Under the pieces are notes generated by a model. It was given only the letters and a program-made list of their open reading frames with translations. It did no database searches and was not told the DNA's origin. Made by a program: the position numbers and the translations under genes. A DNA stretch of 64,000 bases from Enterobacter asburiae (GTDB lineage Bacteria; Pseudomonadota; Gammaproteobacteria; Enterobacterales; Enterobacteriaceae): assembly GCF_007035645.1 (NCBI RefSeq), contig NZ_AP019632.1, positions 496,001-560,000 of the forward strand, given 5' to 3'. Below, in pieces: positions 33,031 to 42,086 of the stretch (its first letter is position 1; each line of letters begins with the position of its first letter).

Positions 33031-33732
33031 CTAAACCGGCAAATCAATCAGCAGCGCGCGCAGTGGCGTATCCGCCACCAGGGTGATATTCGCTTCATCA
33101 CGAATAAACGCCCCGTCGCCGCAGGTGAGCGCTTCTTTCTCTTCCGTGTGCGTCACCGCATGTACCGTACCGTGAATAGACTGCAAATAGGCGCGCGGAC
33201 CATGAAGCTGGAAGCTCGCCTGTTCACCTTTCTTCAGTTCGATATGGTGCAGCCACACCTGCTGGCGCAGCTGCAGGCTACCTTTACTGCCGTCCGGCGA
33301 TGCAATCAGCTGCTGCTTATCGCCCGTTAAATCTAACTTCTGTACCAGCGGATTTTCCCGCTCGGGGCAGGCGTCCAGCCACAGCTGCATACGGGTCAGC
33401 GTTTTGTCTTTGCTGAGGTTATGTTCGCTGTAGCTGATGCCCGGCTGCGTGGAAATTAACAACGCTTCGCCAGCCTTTGCCTGGACATGATTGCCCTCGC
33501 TATCGCGGTATTCTGCCTCGCCTTCCAGGATCAGGTTCAGGATATCGACTTTCGGGTACGTACGCGGCTGGAAGGAGGCGCCCGGGGCGAGCACTTCCTG
33601 ATTCAACACGCGCAGTGAAGCGTAACCGAGGAGTTTAGGGTCAAAGTAGTGTCCAAAGGAAAAGGTGTAGCGGGCCTGCAGCCAACCGAAATCGGCTTGT
33701 CCGCACTGTTTAGCTGTTCTTGTCGTAATCAT
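33031..33732 (-). CDS. yhaK: Pirin-like bicupin protein YhaK
   Basis: The 233-residue protein matches E. coli YhaK, a cytoplasmic bicupin of the pirin family; the E. coli protein is reported to be sensitive to nitrosative or oxidative conditions. The N-terminal cupin includes FSFGHYFDPKLLGYASLRVL, and the pirin-like motif region around PKVDILNLILEGEAEYRDS. The pirin metal ligands are only partly kept, so catalytic activity is uncertain. It is divergent from the regulator gene yhaJ across 104 bases, and YhaJ may control it. Confidence 0.92.
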   Translation of the reverse strand: MITTRTAKQCGQADFGWLQARYTFSFGHYFDPKLLGYASLRVLNQEVLAPGASFQPRTYPKVDILNLILEGEAEYRDSEGNHVQAKAGEALLISTQPGISYSEHNLSKDKTLTRMQLWLDACPERENPLVQKLDLTGDKQQLIASPDGSKGSLQLRQQVWLHHIELKKGEQASFQLHGPRAYLQSIHGTVHAVTHTEEKEALTCGDGAFIRDEANITLVADTPLRALLIDLPV

Positions 33733-33836
33733 AAACTTGACCTCTCTTTACACTAAAACAATGGTAAAGGTATGGACGCTGCATTGTTAGCCAGATATTC
33801 TGCCCGGTATGTTCAAATTTCCTGAATGAGAACGAG

Positions 33837-34739
33837 ATGGCTAAAGAGAGAGCATTGACGCTTGAGGCGCTTCGCGTCATGGACGCGATTGACCGGCGCG
33901 GCAGTTTTGCGGCGGCGGCAGATGAGCTGGGGCGCGTTCCGTCTGCGCTAAGCTACACCATGCAGAAGCTGGAGGAAGAGCTGGACGTGGTGCTGTTTGA
34001 CCGCTCCGGTCATCGAACAAAATTCACCAACGTGGGGCGAATGCTGCTGGAGCGCGGCCGCGTGCTGCTGGAAGCGGCGGACAAGCTCACGACGGACGCC
34101 GAAGCGCTGGCGCGCGGCTGGGAAACCCATCTGACGTTAGTTACCGAAGCGCTGGTGCCGACAGAAGCGCTGTTCCCGCTGGTGGACCGCCTGGCGGCGA
34201 AGGCCAATACGCAGCTGTCAATCATCACCGAGGTGCTGGCAGGCGCGTGGGAACGTCTGGAAACGGGCAGGGCGGATATTGTGATTGCGCCGGACATGCA
34301 CTTCCGTTCCTCATCGGAAATCAACTCGCGCAAGCTCTACAGCGTGATGAACGTCTATGTTGCCGCACCTAATCACCCGATTCACCAGGAGCCGGAGCCG
34401 CTCTCTGAAGTGACGCGCGTGAAGTATCGCGGCGTGGCGGTAGCGGATACCGCGCGCGAGCGTCCGGTGCTGACGGTGCAGCTGCTGGATAAACAGCCTC
34501 GTCTGACGGTGACCTCGCTGGAAGACAAACGGCAGGCGCTATTGGCCGGTCTGGGCGTGGCGACCATGCCGTACCCGTTTGTCGAAAAAGACATTGCAGA
34601 AGGGCGGCTGCGCGTAGTCAGCCCGGAATATAGCCACGAGGTGGATATTATTATGGCGTGGCGCCGTGACAGCATGGGCGAAGCCAAATCATGGTGTTTA
34701 CGCGAAATTCCGAAGCTTTTCACGCAATACAATAAATAA
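33837..34739 (+). CDS. yhaJ: LysR-type regulator YhaJ
   Basis: The 300-residue protein follows E. coli YhaJ nearly throughout its length. The winged helix-turn-helix covers about residues 6-65 (RRGSFAAAADELGRVPSALSYTMQ), and the effector domain runs from about 95. YhaJ responds to aromatic breakdown products of nitro compounds in E. coli and regulates yqjF and virulence genes in pathogens. yqjF lies 2 kb away at 36.3 kb. ATG at 33837 is preceded by AACGAGATGG-type sequence with a weak ribosome-binding site. Confidence 0.94.
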   Translation: MAKERALTLEALRVMDAIDRRGSFAAAADELGRVPSALSYTMQKLEEELDVVLFDRSGHRTKFTNVGRMLLERGRVLLEAADKLTTDAEALARGWETHLTLVTEALVPTEALFPLVDRLAAKANTQLSIITEVLAGAWERLETGRADIVIAPDMHFRSSSEINSRKLYSVMNVYVAAPNHPIHQEPEPLSEVTRVKYRGVAVADTARERPVLTVQLLDKQPRLTVTSLEDKRQALLAGLGVATMPYPFVEKDIAEGRLRVVSPEYSHEVDIIMAWRRDSMGEAKSWCLREIPKLFTQYNK

Positions 34740-34750
34740 AATCGTAATTG

Positions 34751-34787
34751 GTAGGCCCGGTAAGCGAAGCGCCACCGGGCTTTTTTT
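34751..34787 (+). terminator. REP palindrome with T-run after yhaJ
   Basis: GCCCGGTAAGCG and CGCCACCGGGC form a REP-like hairpin directly followed by seven T residues, so this REP copy also works as an intrinsic terminator for yhaJ. It reaches the stop codon of the converging yhaH. Confidence 0.8.
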
Positions 34788-35151
34788 ATGCGCCGATCTT
34801 AGGATCCGGACCAAAGCGGTTTTCGCCCGGCGTCCCGCTCTGGCAGTTGAAGATCAAAATCACGATCCAGCCAATAATCGGGATCAACAGCAGCAATAAC
34901 CACCACGCTGAACGATCGGTGTCGTGCAGTCGACGGAACAGCACCGCCCACGATGGCAGCAGGACTAACAGGCCATAAATGGTGGTCAGCACGCCTTCAC
35001 CGCCAGCCCGCTCCCAGCCAAGAATTTTATCCACAATACCCAGCACCATAATGAGAATGAAGTTCACCAGAACGAACATCCAGTACTCTTTGCGGCGGGC
35101 ACGGCCACCAAATCCAATGTAGTTACGCAGTACTTTTAAATACCAGTCCAT
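34786..35151 (-). CDS. yhaH: DUF805 inner-membrane protein YhaH
   Basis: The 121-residue protein belongs to DUF805 and matches E. coli YhaH. It begins MDWYLKVLRNYIGFGGRARR, the usual family opening with a basic cytoplasmic start, and has three or four hydrophobic segments, for example FVLVNFILIMVLGIV and WLLLLLIPIIGWIVILIF. The tail FNCQSGTPGENRFGPDP is also family-typical. No function is known to me. It is separate from yqjG by about 100 bases holding the yqjG terminator. Confidence 0.92.
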   Translation of the reverse strand: MDWYLKVLRNYIGFGGRARRKEYWMFVLVNFILIMVLGIVDKILGWERAGGEGVLTTIYGLLVLLPSWAVLFRRLHDTDRSAWWLLLLLIPIIGWIVILIFNCQSGTPGENRFGPDPKIGA

Positions 35152-35226
35152 TTTCCTTGCCTCATTAATCAGTCAATCACTTGTTTTCTAAGCGATCGAG
35201 GTAAGGATAGATGGAGATTGTGAATT

Positions 35227-35252
35227 AAAAAAGGGCATCTGGTGATGCCCTT
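35227..35252 (-). terminator. yqjG intrinsic terminator
   Basis: Read on the minus strand, AAGGGCATC, ACCA and GATGCCCTT form a hairpin followed by a T-run, six bases after the yqjG stop. Confidence 0.88.
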
Positions 35253-35257
35253 CGTAT

Positions 35258-36244
35258 TTATCCAAATCGGACGTCGCGCCCGTGAGGTTCATCCAGATCC
35301 TGCCACGGCCCAATGGAGATAATGCCCGTCGGGTTGATGGTTTTGTGGCTGCGGAAATAGTGGGTGCGGATATGGTCGAAGTCGACCGTGTCGGCAATAC
35401 CCGGCATCTGGTAGATGTCACGCAGGAAACCATGCAGGTTCAGGTAATCGCTGATGCGGTGCTTGTCGCACTTAAAGTGGGTGACATAGACCGGATCGAA
35501 GCGAACCAGCGTGGTCCACAGGCGGATGTCCGCTTCCGTCAGGCGATCGCCCGTCAGGTAGCGATGCTGGCCCAGGATCTGCTCGAGACGCTCAAGCGAT
35601 TCAAACACCTTTCCGACCGCTTCGTCATACGCTTCCTGGCTGGTGGCGAAACCGGCCTTGTAGACGCCGTTGTTGACGTTGTCGTAAATCCAGCCGTTCA
35701 GCTCATCAATCTTATCGCGCAGTTCAACCGGGTAGTAATCCCCGGCGCGGGCGCCGTGCGCGTCAAACGCGGTATTGAACATGCGGATGATTTCCGCAGA
35801 CTCATTGCTGACAATCGTCTGGTTTTTCTTGTCCCACAGCACCGGCACGGTAACGCGCCCGGTGTAGTGAGGATCGGCGCGAAGATAGAGCTGGTAAAGG
35901 AAATCGTGGTGGTAGAGATCGTCGCCGGTCGCCGCGGGGAAATCACTGTCAAACGTCCAGCCGTTTTCCAGCATCAGCGGGTTCACGACCGAAACCGGAA
36001 TTAAGGATTCGAGACCTTTAAGCTTGCGCACAATCAGCGTGCGGTGTGCCCACGGGCAGGCAAGCGAAACATAAAGATGATAACGGTCTTTCTCAGCCGC
36101 GAAGCCGCCTTCGCCGCTCGGGCCTGGCGCGCCGTCGGCGGTCAGCCAGTTACGGAAGGCCGAAACTGAGCGCTTGAAGCGACCTCCGGTGGATTTGGTG
36201 TCATACCAGACATCCTGCCATACGCCGTCTACGAGTTGTCCCAT
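35258..36244 (-). CDS. yqjG: Glutathionyl-hydroquinone reductase YqjG
   Basis: YqjG is a Xi-class glutathione transferase that reduces glutathionyl-hydroquinones, releasing the hydroquinone and glutathione disulfide. The 328 residues equal E. coli. The catalytic cysteine is Cys63 in VSLACPWAHRTL, and the conserved C-terminal HYFRSHKTINPTGIISIGP is present. The ATG at 36244 gives the conserved MGQLVDGVW start; the frame extends 19 codons upstream into the intergenic region. It follows yqjF by 71 bases and may be in the same transcript. The pair suggests handling of quinones or aromatic compounds. Confidence 0.95.
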   Translation of the reverse strand: MGQLVDGVWQDVWYDTKSTGGRFKRSVSAFRNWLTADGAPGPSGEGGFAAEKDRYHLYVSLACPWAHRTLIVRKLKGLESLIPVSVVNPLMLENGWTFDSDFPAATGDDLYHHDFLYQLYLRADPHYTGRVTVPVLWDKKNQTIVSNESAEIIRMFNTAFDAHGARAGDYYPVELRDKIDELNGWIYDNVNNGVYKAGFATSQEAYDEAVGKVFESLERLEQILGQHRYLTGDRLTEADIRLWTTLVRFDPVYVTHFKCDKHRISDYLNLHGFLRDIYQMPGIADTVDFDHIRTHYFRSHKTINPTGIISIGPWQDLDEPHGRDVRFG

Positions 36245-36315
36245 TTTTTCTCCTCCGTCAGATAGCAAAAGCGAGGAGATGTCTCCTCGCTTTGTGTTCA
36301 TTCAGTATAGCGTGC

Positions 36316-36708
36316 TTACCACTTCTTATTCAGAACGCGGTCGATGCTGTATGCGCCCGGGCCAGTGACGGCCAGCAGCAGGAAGCCACCCGCGATGGTC
36401 AGGTTTTTCATGAACATCAGAGAGTTCACGCCTTCCGCAAAGTTGCTGTGGAAGATGAACGCCGTCAGCACGGTGAAGCCTGCGGTAAACAGCGCGGTGG
36501 TACGGGTCAGGAAGCCGAACAGTACCGCGAGGCCGCCGCCGAACTCAAGAAGAATGGTCAGCGGCAGCAGGAACCCCGGAACGCCCATGGCTTCCATATA
36601 CTGCTGGGTACCCGCATAACCGGTGATTTTTCCCCAACCTGCCACGATGAACAGAATTGGCATCAGAATACGCGCGACCAGTACACCAACATCTTCTAAT
36701 TTTTTCAT
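36316..36708 (-). CDS. yqjF: DoxX-family inner-membrane protein YqjF
   Basis: The 130-residue protein is almost identical to E. coli YqjF, a DoxX/SURF4-type membrane protein with four hydrophobic segments, for example ILMPILFIVAGWGKITGY and TILLEFGGGLAVLFGFL. In E. coli its promoter is induced by metabolites of nitroaromatics through YhaJ, whose gene is also in this window. The start at 36708 (MKKLEDVGVLVARIL) is chosen by homology and a GGAGAGTAAA-type leader; the frame continues 12 codons upstream. Its biochemical role is unclear. Confidence 0.95.
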   Translation of the reverse strand: MKKLEDVGVLVARILMPILFIVAGWGKITGYAGTQQYMEAMGVPGFLLPLTILLEFGGGLAVLFGFLTRTTALFTAGFTVLTAFIFHSNFAEGVNSLMFMKNLTIAGGFLLLAVTGPGAYSIDRVLNKKW

Positions 36709-36885
36709 TTTACTCTCCAGGAAACCACATGAGCGGCTGAACATTATTTGTCTGCAATTCCGGGTAGATACCGCGGCGTTGCTGTCGATGGAGAGGATAA
36801 TAAACGGGGCGGGTGGTAATTGTTAGCAAGGAAAACTGTCAATCTTCTTCAAAGATATTGAGTAAGGGAACGTGTGCGCTGGTGC

Positions 36886-36917
36886 CATCACCCCAACCCT
36901 TTCCCACGGGGAGAGGG
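36886..36917. repeat. CCCTCTCCC-type palindromic repeat, copy 3
   Basis: CATCACCCCAACCCTTTCCC, ACG, GGGAGAGGG is followed by GCGCAAAAAC and then a terminator hairpin. The same repeat-plus-terminator order is found at 45.5 and 51.1 kb. Confidence 0.65.
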
Positions 36918-36920
36918 CGC

Positions 36921-36954
36921 AAAAACAAAAAACGGTAACCTGAGTTACCGTTTT
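36921..36954 (-). terminator. Terminator after yqjK
   Basis: AAAACGGTAAC and GTTACCGTTTT pair around CTGA. On the minus strand a T-rich run follows, ending the yqjC-D-E-K transcript; the plus side also has TTTTGCTTTT, so it may work both ways. Confidence 0.85.
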
Positions 36955-36961
36955 GCTTTTA

Positions 36962-37258
36962 TCACCGCAGCTGCTGCTGCCGTAACGTTGCTTTCACCAG
37001 ACGCCAGGCGCTCCAGGCGCCGAATCCACGACGAGCCCAGCGGATCAGCATGTTCGGATGACGAACCGTCCAGATCGCCATCACGCTGCTGCCGACCAGC
37101 GCCCACGAACGCAGGCTCAGGACGGTATTCCAGCCCCGGTCAAACCGTCGCGTCGCGTCGATCCAGTCGCGACGACTGGCAGACAGATCCAGCCGTTGCT
37201 GCTGGATCTGGCTTAACAGGTACGCTTTTCGCTTTTGACGTTCGGCTTTATCGCTCAC
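36962..37258 (-). CDS. yqjK: YqjK-like protein
   Basis: The 98-residue protein matches E. coli YqjK. It is basic, with an N-terminal coiled-coil-prone part (SDKAERQKRKAYLLSQIQQQ) and a central hydrophobic stretch of moderate strength near residues 48-68. It is the last of four tightly packed genes (yqjC, yqjD, yqjE, yqjK), starting two bases after the yqjE stop. Its function is unknown; the neighbours suggest a role at the inner membrane in stationary-phase cells. Confidence 0.88.
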   Translation of the reverse strand: MSDKAERQKRKAYLLSQIQQQRLDLSASRRDWIDATRRFDRGWNTVLSLRSWALVGSSVMAIWTVRHPNMLIRWARRGFGAWSAWRLVKATLRQQQLR

Positions 37259-37260
37259 GG

Positions 37261-37653
37261 CTAGTCATCCTCCAGCAGAGCGCGATCGTTCGCCAGCTCC
37301 TGACGCGTATGGCGCAGGAAAGTGGATTTGCGCGCTTTACGCAGCGTCCAGATACCGCCTATCAACGCAGCGACCAGCAGAACGACGGTGGTGGCAATCA
37401 TCGCGTTAAGACGATACTGCGGATCGATGGCCCAGATGATTAACACCATCAGGCTCATCAGACCAAACGCGGCAAAGAGCATGGTCAGCCCGAGCATTAG
37501 CAGCATCTGGAAGAGGTTCGCTTTCTCCTCTTCCAGCTCCACCACTGCCAGCCGGACGCGCGTTTCGGCAATCCCGACCAGCGTCGTTAAAATACGCTGG
37601 CCGATGCCGAGGACGTTGTTAGCAGGCCCTTGTGCGTGACGAGGATCTTCCAT
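37261..37653 (-). CDS. yqjE: Phage-holin-like membrane protein YqjE
   Basis: The 130-residue protein belongs to the YqjE/holin superfamily III group. Two adjacent transmembrane segments are visible, LMLGLTMLFAAFGLMSLMVL and IATTVVLLVAALIGGIW, with charged ends facing the cytoplasm. There is no evidence that it is a true lysis holin; it is a chromosomal gene in a conserved enteric operon. It starts one base after the yqjD stop region, indicating co-translation. Confidence 0.9.
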   Translation of the reverse strand: MEDPRHAQGPANNVLGIGQRILTTLVGIAETRVRLAVVELEEEKANLFQMLLMLGLTMLFAAFGLMSLMVLIIWAIDPQYRLNAMIATTVVLLVAALIGGIWTLRKARKSTFLRHTRQELANDRALLEDD

Positions 37654-37654
37654 A

Positions 37655-37960
37655 TCAACGACGCGTCAGAAGGACACCCAGTACCACACCCACTGCGGCA
37701 CCAATCCCAACACCCGTCCATGGATTATCACGCACATATTCGTCCGCGCGGGCAGCCGCTTCGCGGGTCTGTTTCGCCAGCGCATCACCGGTTTCACCCA
37801 GGCGATAGCGGCTCTCTTTCAGCGCCTGCTCCGCCTTGCTGCGCAGCTTGCTGACCTCTTCTTTTGACTTGTCAGCAGAGGAGTTCAGCACCTCTTCAAG
37901 GGTATCGGCCAGGGATTTCAGTTCAGCGCGCAGATGTTCAGACGTCGTATCTTTTGACAT
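37655..37960 (-). CDS. yqjD: Ribosome-binding inner-membrane protein YqjD
   Basis: YqjD is an ElaB/YgaM/DUF883 protein, anchored to the inner membrane by its C-terminal segment. In E. coli it binds 70S and 100S ribosomes in stationary phase. The 101 residues have a soluble helical N-terminus (LRAELKSLADTLEEVLNSSA) and a C-terminal glycine-rich anchor GVGIGAAVGVVLGVLL ending TRR. In E. coli the gene is under RpoS; I did not identify its promoter here. It precedes yqjE with one base between. Confidence 0.93.
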   Translation of the reverse strand: MSKDTTSEHLRAELKSLADTLEEVLNSSADKSKEEVSKLRSKAEQALKESRYRLGETGDALAKQTREAAARADEYVRDNPWTGVGIGAAVGVVLGVLLTRR

Positions 37961-37991
37961 GATTCTCTCTCCTGTTGAGATTTCCGTTAAC

Positions 37992-38360
37992 TCAATAATC
38001 GCGAGCTTCCAGCGCTTTCAGGTCGTCCTGCGCTTCTTTCAACTTCTTCTCGCGCTTAGCAATTTTTTCCGCATCTCCTTTCTCTTTCGCTTCCTGCAGG
38101 TCGCGACGGCGCTCGGCTATCTCGTCCTTCTGTTCAGCGATTTTCTTCTTGTGATCGGCACGAAGCTTGCTGTCTGAACAGTTCGCTTTCACTTCGCTCA
38201 GCGCTTTTTTAAGACCATCAACACGGTGCTGATTGTTATGCTTTTCGGCATAACCGATCTCACGCTGAATATCCTGTTCTTTCTCCTGACAGAGAGAGTT
38301 TGCGAAGGATGCTGTGCTTAAAGAAAAAAGGGCCAGAGCCAGAGTCATGCGGAATTTCAT
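37992..38360 (-). CDS. yqjC: DUF1090 periplasmic protein YqjC
   Basis: The 122-residue protein matches E. coli YqjC. A signal peptide MKFRMTLALALFSLSTASFA is followed by a mature part with two cysteines, probably a disulfide (SLCQEKEQ and KANCSDSK). Then comes a long, highly charged coiled-coil helix rich in Lys, Glu and Asp up to the C-terminus. Function is unknown. It is first of the yqjC-D-E-K group, 31 bases upstream of yqjD. Confidence 0.9.
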   Translation of the reverse strand: MKFRMTLALALFSLSTASFANSLCQEKEQDIQREIGYAEKHNNQHRVDGLKKALSEVKANCSDSKLRADHKKKIAEQKDEIAERRRDLQEAKEKGDAEKIAKREKKLKEAQDDLKALEARDY

Positions 38361-38502
38361 TATCGAAACCTTCCATTGTGTTGCGGCGTTAGCCGCTATC
38401 CAAAGTTATGCGGAGTACATCGAGGGGTGCTCCGCGTACTTAAGCATAGTAAGTAAACGGGGGATTCACCAAAGTGAGTGAAAAGATTCGGAATCCTGGA
38501 AG

Positions 38503-38886
38503 TTATCCAAACCGATGCGACGTATCGCGAATCAATGACAGCCAGGCTGCAGGCTGGCTGTCATCTTCCTGCTGGGCAATGATATACCCGTGCGGCAGCG
38601 TACGGTCGAGAACCACTTTCGCGGCGGCACTTTGCGCACGGGAATCAAACTTGATCAGTAAAACATCGTCCTGCGGGGTAATGCTCTTAAAGCGGATCCC
38701 GTTCGCGTCCAGATGATGCCAGACAGAAAAACCGTCAGGCACGCTGGCGCCCTGGTTTACCGGGCGAATAGCCAGCGTCGATTCCTGATGCGAAAGCGCG
38801 CTCCATGCCAGCAGCATGGCGCTGAGGACGATCAGCGTAATCACGGCAACGGCAAAACGGCGCAGGGCGAGCGGTGAGATAGCCAT
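38503..38886 (-). CDS. mzrA: EnvZ/OmpR modulator MzrA
   Basis: MzrA (YqjB) is a small single-pass inner-membrane protein that interacts with the sensor EnvZ and links the Cpx and EnvZ/OmpR envelope-stress systems. The start at 38886 gives 127 residues, as in E. coli. One transmembrane segment is present ([18 protein letters not shown]), followed by a periplasmic domain. The frame extends upstream into yqjA, but the ATG at 38886, two bases after the yqjA stop, fits the operon. In E. coli the yqjA-mzrA pair is activated by CpxR. Confidence 0.92.
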   Translation of the reverse strand: MAISPLALRRFAVAVITLIVLSAMLLAWSALSHQESTLAIRPVNQGASVPDGFSVWHHLDANGIRFKSITPQDDVLLIKFDSRAQSAAAKVVLDRTLPHGYIIAQQEDDSQPAAWLSLIRDTSHRFG

Positions 38887-38888
38887 CG

Positions 38889-39551
38889 TTAGCCTCTGGC
38901 TCCGTATTTCTTCTTCCACAGGACAACCAGTGAGCCAATCAGGCCGAAGACCAGCAGAACCACTGGCAGCAGCATCAGGCAGGACATCAGCTGATCTTCA
39001 TATTTCATAAAGACCGGTGTTTTACCCAGCGCATAGCCGAGCGTCGTCAGAATAAGCACCCATAGCAGGCCGCTCATCCAGTTAAAGAACTGGAAGCGCG
39101 TGCTGCTCAACCCCGACAGACCGGCAATGGTCGGCAGCAGGGTGCGAACAAAGGCGATAAAGCGGCCAATCAGCAGCGCGGAAAGCCCGTGCTTGTGGAA
39201 AAGGTGGTGCGCCCGCTGGTGATAATGCGCGGGAAGATGAGAGAGCCAGTTCTGGACGATACGGGTATTGCCCAGCCATCGTCCCTGGATATAGCTCACC
39301 CAGCAGCCGAGGCTGGCCGCAACGGTCAGTAATAAAATGGTGTGTGGAAACGCCATCGCCCCTTTGGCACACAGCACGCCGACAAGCACCAGCAAACTGT
39401 CACCGGGCAGGAAGGCAGCAGGCAGCAAACCGTTCTCAAGGAACAGGATCATAAACAGGACGAAATAGAGCATGCCAATCATGGAAGGGTTGGCCAGCGT
39501 TTCAAAATCCTGCGCCCAGAGGGCATGCAGTAGTTGGGTCAAAAGTTCCAT
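38889..39551 (-). CDS. yqjA: DedA-family membrane transporter YqjA
   Basis: YqjA is an osmosensing DedA-family inner-membrane protein. E. coli needs it or its paralogue YghB for cell division at high temperature, membrane potential and alkaline pH tolerance; lipid-scramblase-like activity is proposed for the family. The 220 residues show the DedA hallmark segments [20 protein letters not shown] and [19 protein letters not shown], with essential acidic and arginine residues in them. It is first in the yqjA-mzrA pair. Confidence 0.95.
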   Translation of the reverse strand: MELLTQLLHALWAQDFETLANPSMIGMLYFVLFMILFLENGLLPAAFLPGDSLLVLVGVLCAKGAMAFPHTILLLTVAASLGCWVSYIQGRWLGNTRIVQNWLSHLPAHYHQRAHHLFHKHGLSALLIGRFIAFVRTLLPTIAGLSGLSSTRFQFFNWMSGLLWVLILTTLGYALGKTPVFMKYEDQLMSCLMLLPVVLLVFGLIGSLVVLWKKKYGARG

Positions 39552-39895
39552 TCAGTGTTCCTGGAAATCGGTTAACGTCACGCCTGTTATCCGGGACAAA
39601 CAGCACGGCGACATTGTTGTGATTTCATTATGGTCGCTCGCGGACACATTGCGGTGTGGCCAACACTGTTCCCTGTTAATTGGCTGGTTAGCAAGCACTA
39701 ACTTACAAAATAAGGAATTGAATCCAATTGTAACAAAGCCCAACGTTCTGCGTCACAGAATTTGCAGGGGTGAGTTGATTTTGGCGTAAGCCCAGGAAGT
39801 GAGCGAGGGGATTTACAAAGGCTGACACTATATATGTTTTGCTTACTCCTGTAAGCCGGAAGGCGCAACGTAGCGCCTGCCAGCAGAAAGGTCAT
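39552..39895. other. Intergenic region between yqjA and exuR
   Basis: No convincing gene is seen. It must hold the yqjA promoter; I looked for a tandem CpxR box (GTAAA repeats) and found none that is clear. At 39855-39884 a REP-like hairpin GCCGGAAGGCGC/GCGCCTGCC lies just after the exuR stop and probably caps the exuR transcript. Confidence 0.5.
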
Positions 39896-40672
39896 CTATT
39901 TTGCGGCACTGGAAGCCGTATCGAGATGAACAACCGGATTATCGGCAAAAAGATAGCGGTCAGCGTTAAATTCGAAGTCATCGCTGGTTTCGTTGAACAG
40001 CATCTGCTTGGTGTTTTCCAGGTGCTGCCACATCGCCAGCTTGGCGGCATGCGGATCTTTACGAATCAGCGCTTTAAGGATTTGGTCGTGATCGTCGCAC
40101 CAGTTGTCGACGGTACGGGAATCGATATGGTCGTGCAGTTTTTTCCAGTACGGGTTGTGAACGCGCTGAGTCCACATTTTTTCAACGATTGCCGCCAGGG
40201 CCGTATTTTGGGTTGCCAGGGCGACCTGAACGTGGAACTGCAGATCCCACTCTGAATCGCGGAAACATTTCTCCTTACGGGCATTCTCCTGGATCTCCAT
40301 CAGCTTCATGATGTCCTGCTTGGTCACCTGCGTCGCCGCAAACTCAGCGATATTGCTTTCGATCAGCTGGCGAGCCTGGAGCAGCTCAAACGGGCCATAG
40401 CTGGCGAATTCCAGACTTTCGTCCGCGACGGGAGAGTGTTTCGGCAGATTAGAAATCACGTGAATGCCGGAGCCTTTGCGTACCTCAACGTAGCCTTCCA
40501 CTTCCAGCATGATAATCGCTTCACGCACCACCGTGCGGCTGACGCTTTTTTCATCCGCGATAAAGCGCTCGGCGGGAAGTTTATCACCGACAAGATAGAC
40601 CCCTTGCTCGATGCGATCTTTCAGCTCCGCAGCAAGTTGTTGATACAAACGACGTGGTTCGGTGATTTCCAT
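39896..40672 (-). CDS. exuR: GntR-family repressor of hexuronate genes
   Basis: ExuR represses exuT and the uxaCA operon and is released by glucuronate or fructuronate. The 258 residues have an N-terminal winged helix (about 7-75) with [19 protein letters not shown] and [20 protein letters not shown], and a C-terminal FadR-type helical effector domain (FCD) from about 95. It matches E. coli ExuR in length. It is transcribed apart from exuT, with an operator-like site before its start and the exuT terminator between. Confidence 0.95.
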   Translation of the reverse strand: MEITEPRRLYQQLAAELKDRIEQGVYLVGDKLPAERFIADEKSVSRTVVREAIIMLEVEGYVEVRKGSGIHVISNLPKHSPVADESLEFASYGPFELLQARQLIESNIAEFAATQVTKQDIMKLMEIQENARKEKCFRDSEWDLQFHVQVALATQNTALAAIVEKMWTQRVHNPYWKKLHDHIDSRTVDNWCDDHDQILKALIRKDPHAAKLAMWQHLENTKQMLFNETSDDFEFNADRYLFADNPVVHLDTASSAAK

Positions 40673-40700
40673 ATGCGCTCCAGGCAGGGTACGGCAGATG

Positions 40701-40718
40701 ATTTGTTATACCACTTTT
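40701..40718. promoter_or_regulatory. Candidate ExuR operator before exuR
   Basis: ATTTGTTATACCACTTTT is an imperfect palindrome resembling the ExuR/UxuR box (AAATTGGTATACCAATTT in E. coli) and lies 29 bases upstream of the exuR start. It suggests autoregulation. Confidence 0.5.
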
Positions 40719-40744
40719 GCGTGCCACTCTCCAGATTTTGCCAT

Positions 40745-40769
40745 TAAAAAAGCCGCCCGGAGGCGGCTT
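40745..40769 (-). terminator. exuT intrinsic terminator
   Basis: On the minus strand AAGCCGCC, TCCG and GGCGGCTT form a hairpin followed by six T residues, 18 bases after the exuT stop. Confidence 0.9.
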
Positions 40770-40787
40770 CGGCGAAACGTATTTTCG

Positions 40788-42086
40788 CTAACTCTGCGTC
40801 GCCGGTTTCCCGAGAGACTCTTTCGCCAGCTCTTCTGCGGATTTGCTTTTCAGCACCGTCCAGATAACCACCGCACCCATCAGGTCGAAGATCGCCAGCA
40901 CCGCGAACAGCGGGCTGAAGCCGATGGTATCCGCCAGCGCGCCGACCACCAGTGCAAACATGGTGCTCGCGGTCCAGGCGGCCATGCCTGTCAGGCCGTT
41001 GGCGGTTGCCACTTCGTTACGACCAAAGACGTCAGACGAGAGCGTAATCAGCGCGCCGGACAGGGACTGGTGCGCAAAGCCACCGATGCACAGCAGGGCA
41101 ATGGCGACGTACGGGCTGGTGAACAGGCCGATCATGCCCGGGCCTATCATCAGCAGTGCGCCCATGGTCACCACCATCTTACGGGAAACGATCAGGTTCA
41201 CGCCAAACCAGCGCTGAAACAGCGGTGGCAGGTAGCCGCCCACGATACAACCCAGGTCAGCGAACAGCATTGGCATCCAGGCGAACATCGCGATCTCTTT
41301 CAGGTTAAAGCCGTAGACTTTAAACATGAACAGGGGGATCCACGCGTTAAAGGTACCCCAGGCCGGTTCAGCCAGGAAGCGCGGCAGGGCGATACCCCAG
41401 AACTGACGGGTGCCCAGGATCTGCCAGACGGTCATTTTTTTGCCGTTGTTGGTCTGATGCTGCGCTTCCTGACCGCCAATGATGTATTCACGTTCTTCTT
41501 CGGAGAGTTTTTTCTGATCGCGCGGGTGTTTATAGAAAACCAGCCACGCCATCGCCCAGGCAAAGCTCAGCACGCCTGAGATGATGAACGCCATCTGCCA
41601 GCTGTGCATCACGATGGCCCACACCACCAGCGGCGGCGCTATCATCGCCCCAATGGACGAGCCCACGTTGAAGTAGCCGACCGCAATGGAACGCTCTTTC
41701 GCCGGGAACCACTCGGAGCTGGCCTTCAGGCCCGCCGGGATCATCGCGGCTTCAGCCGCACCGACCGCACCGCGCGCCAGCGCCAGTCCGCCCCAGCTTC
41801 CCGCCAGCGCGGTTGCACCGCAGAACACCGCCCAGGCGATGGCGAAGAAGGCATAACCGATTTTGGTACCGAGAATATCCAGCACGTAGCCCGCAACAGG
41901 CTGCATGATGGTATACGCCGCGGAATAGGCGGCAATGATGTAGGAGTATTGCTGCGTGGAGATATGCAGCTCTTCCATCAACGTTGGCGCTGCTGCTGCC
42001 ACGGTGTTACGCGTCAGGTAGCCCAGCACGGTGCCTAACGTCACCAGTGCGATCATATACCAACGTAACCCTTTAATTTTACGCAT
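40788..42086 (-). CDS. exuT: Hexuronate (galacturonate/glucuronate) transporter
   Basis: ExuT is a major-facilitator symporter of the anion:cation symporter group that brings galacturonate and glucuronate into the cell. The 432 residues have 12 hydrophobic segments and begin MRKIKGLRWYMIALVTLGTV. Family motifs are seen after the second segment (VLDILGTKIGYAFFAIAWA) and in GLKASSEWFPAKERSIAVGY. It is divergent from uxaC across a 475-base control region and separate from exuR. Confidence 0.96.
   Translation of the reverse strand: MRKIKGLRWYMIALVTLGTVLGYLTRNTVAAAAPTLMEELHISTQQYSYIIAAYSAAYTIMQPVAGYVLDILGTKIGYAFFAIAWAVFCGATALAGSWGGLALARGAVGAAEAAMIPAGLKASSEWFPAKERSIAVGYFNVGSSIGAMIAPPLVVWAIVMHSWQMAFIISGVLSFAWAMAWLVFYKHPRDQKKLSEEEREYIIGGQEAQHQTNNGKKMTVWQILGTRQFWGIALPRFLAEPAWGTFNAWIPLFMFKVYGFNLKEIAMFAWMPMLFADLGCIVGGYLPPLFQRWFGVNLIVSRKMVVTMGALLMIGPGMIGLFTSPYVAIALLCIGGFAHQSLSGALITLSSDVFGRNEVATANGLTGMAAWTASTMFALVVGALADTIGFSPLFAVLAIFDLMGAVVIWTVLKSKSAEELAKESLGKPATQS

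Noticed and set aside
37261..37653. YqjE as a phage holin, suggesting a prophage
   Set aside because: It lies in the conserved enteric yqjC-D-E-K operon with no phage genes nearby; the holin label reflects distant fold similarity only.
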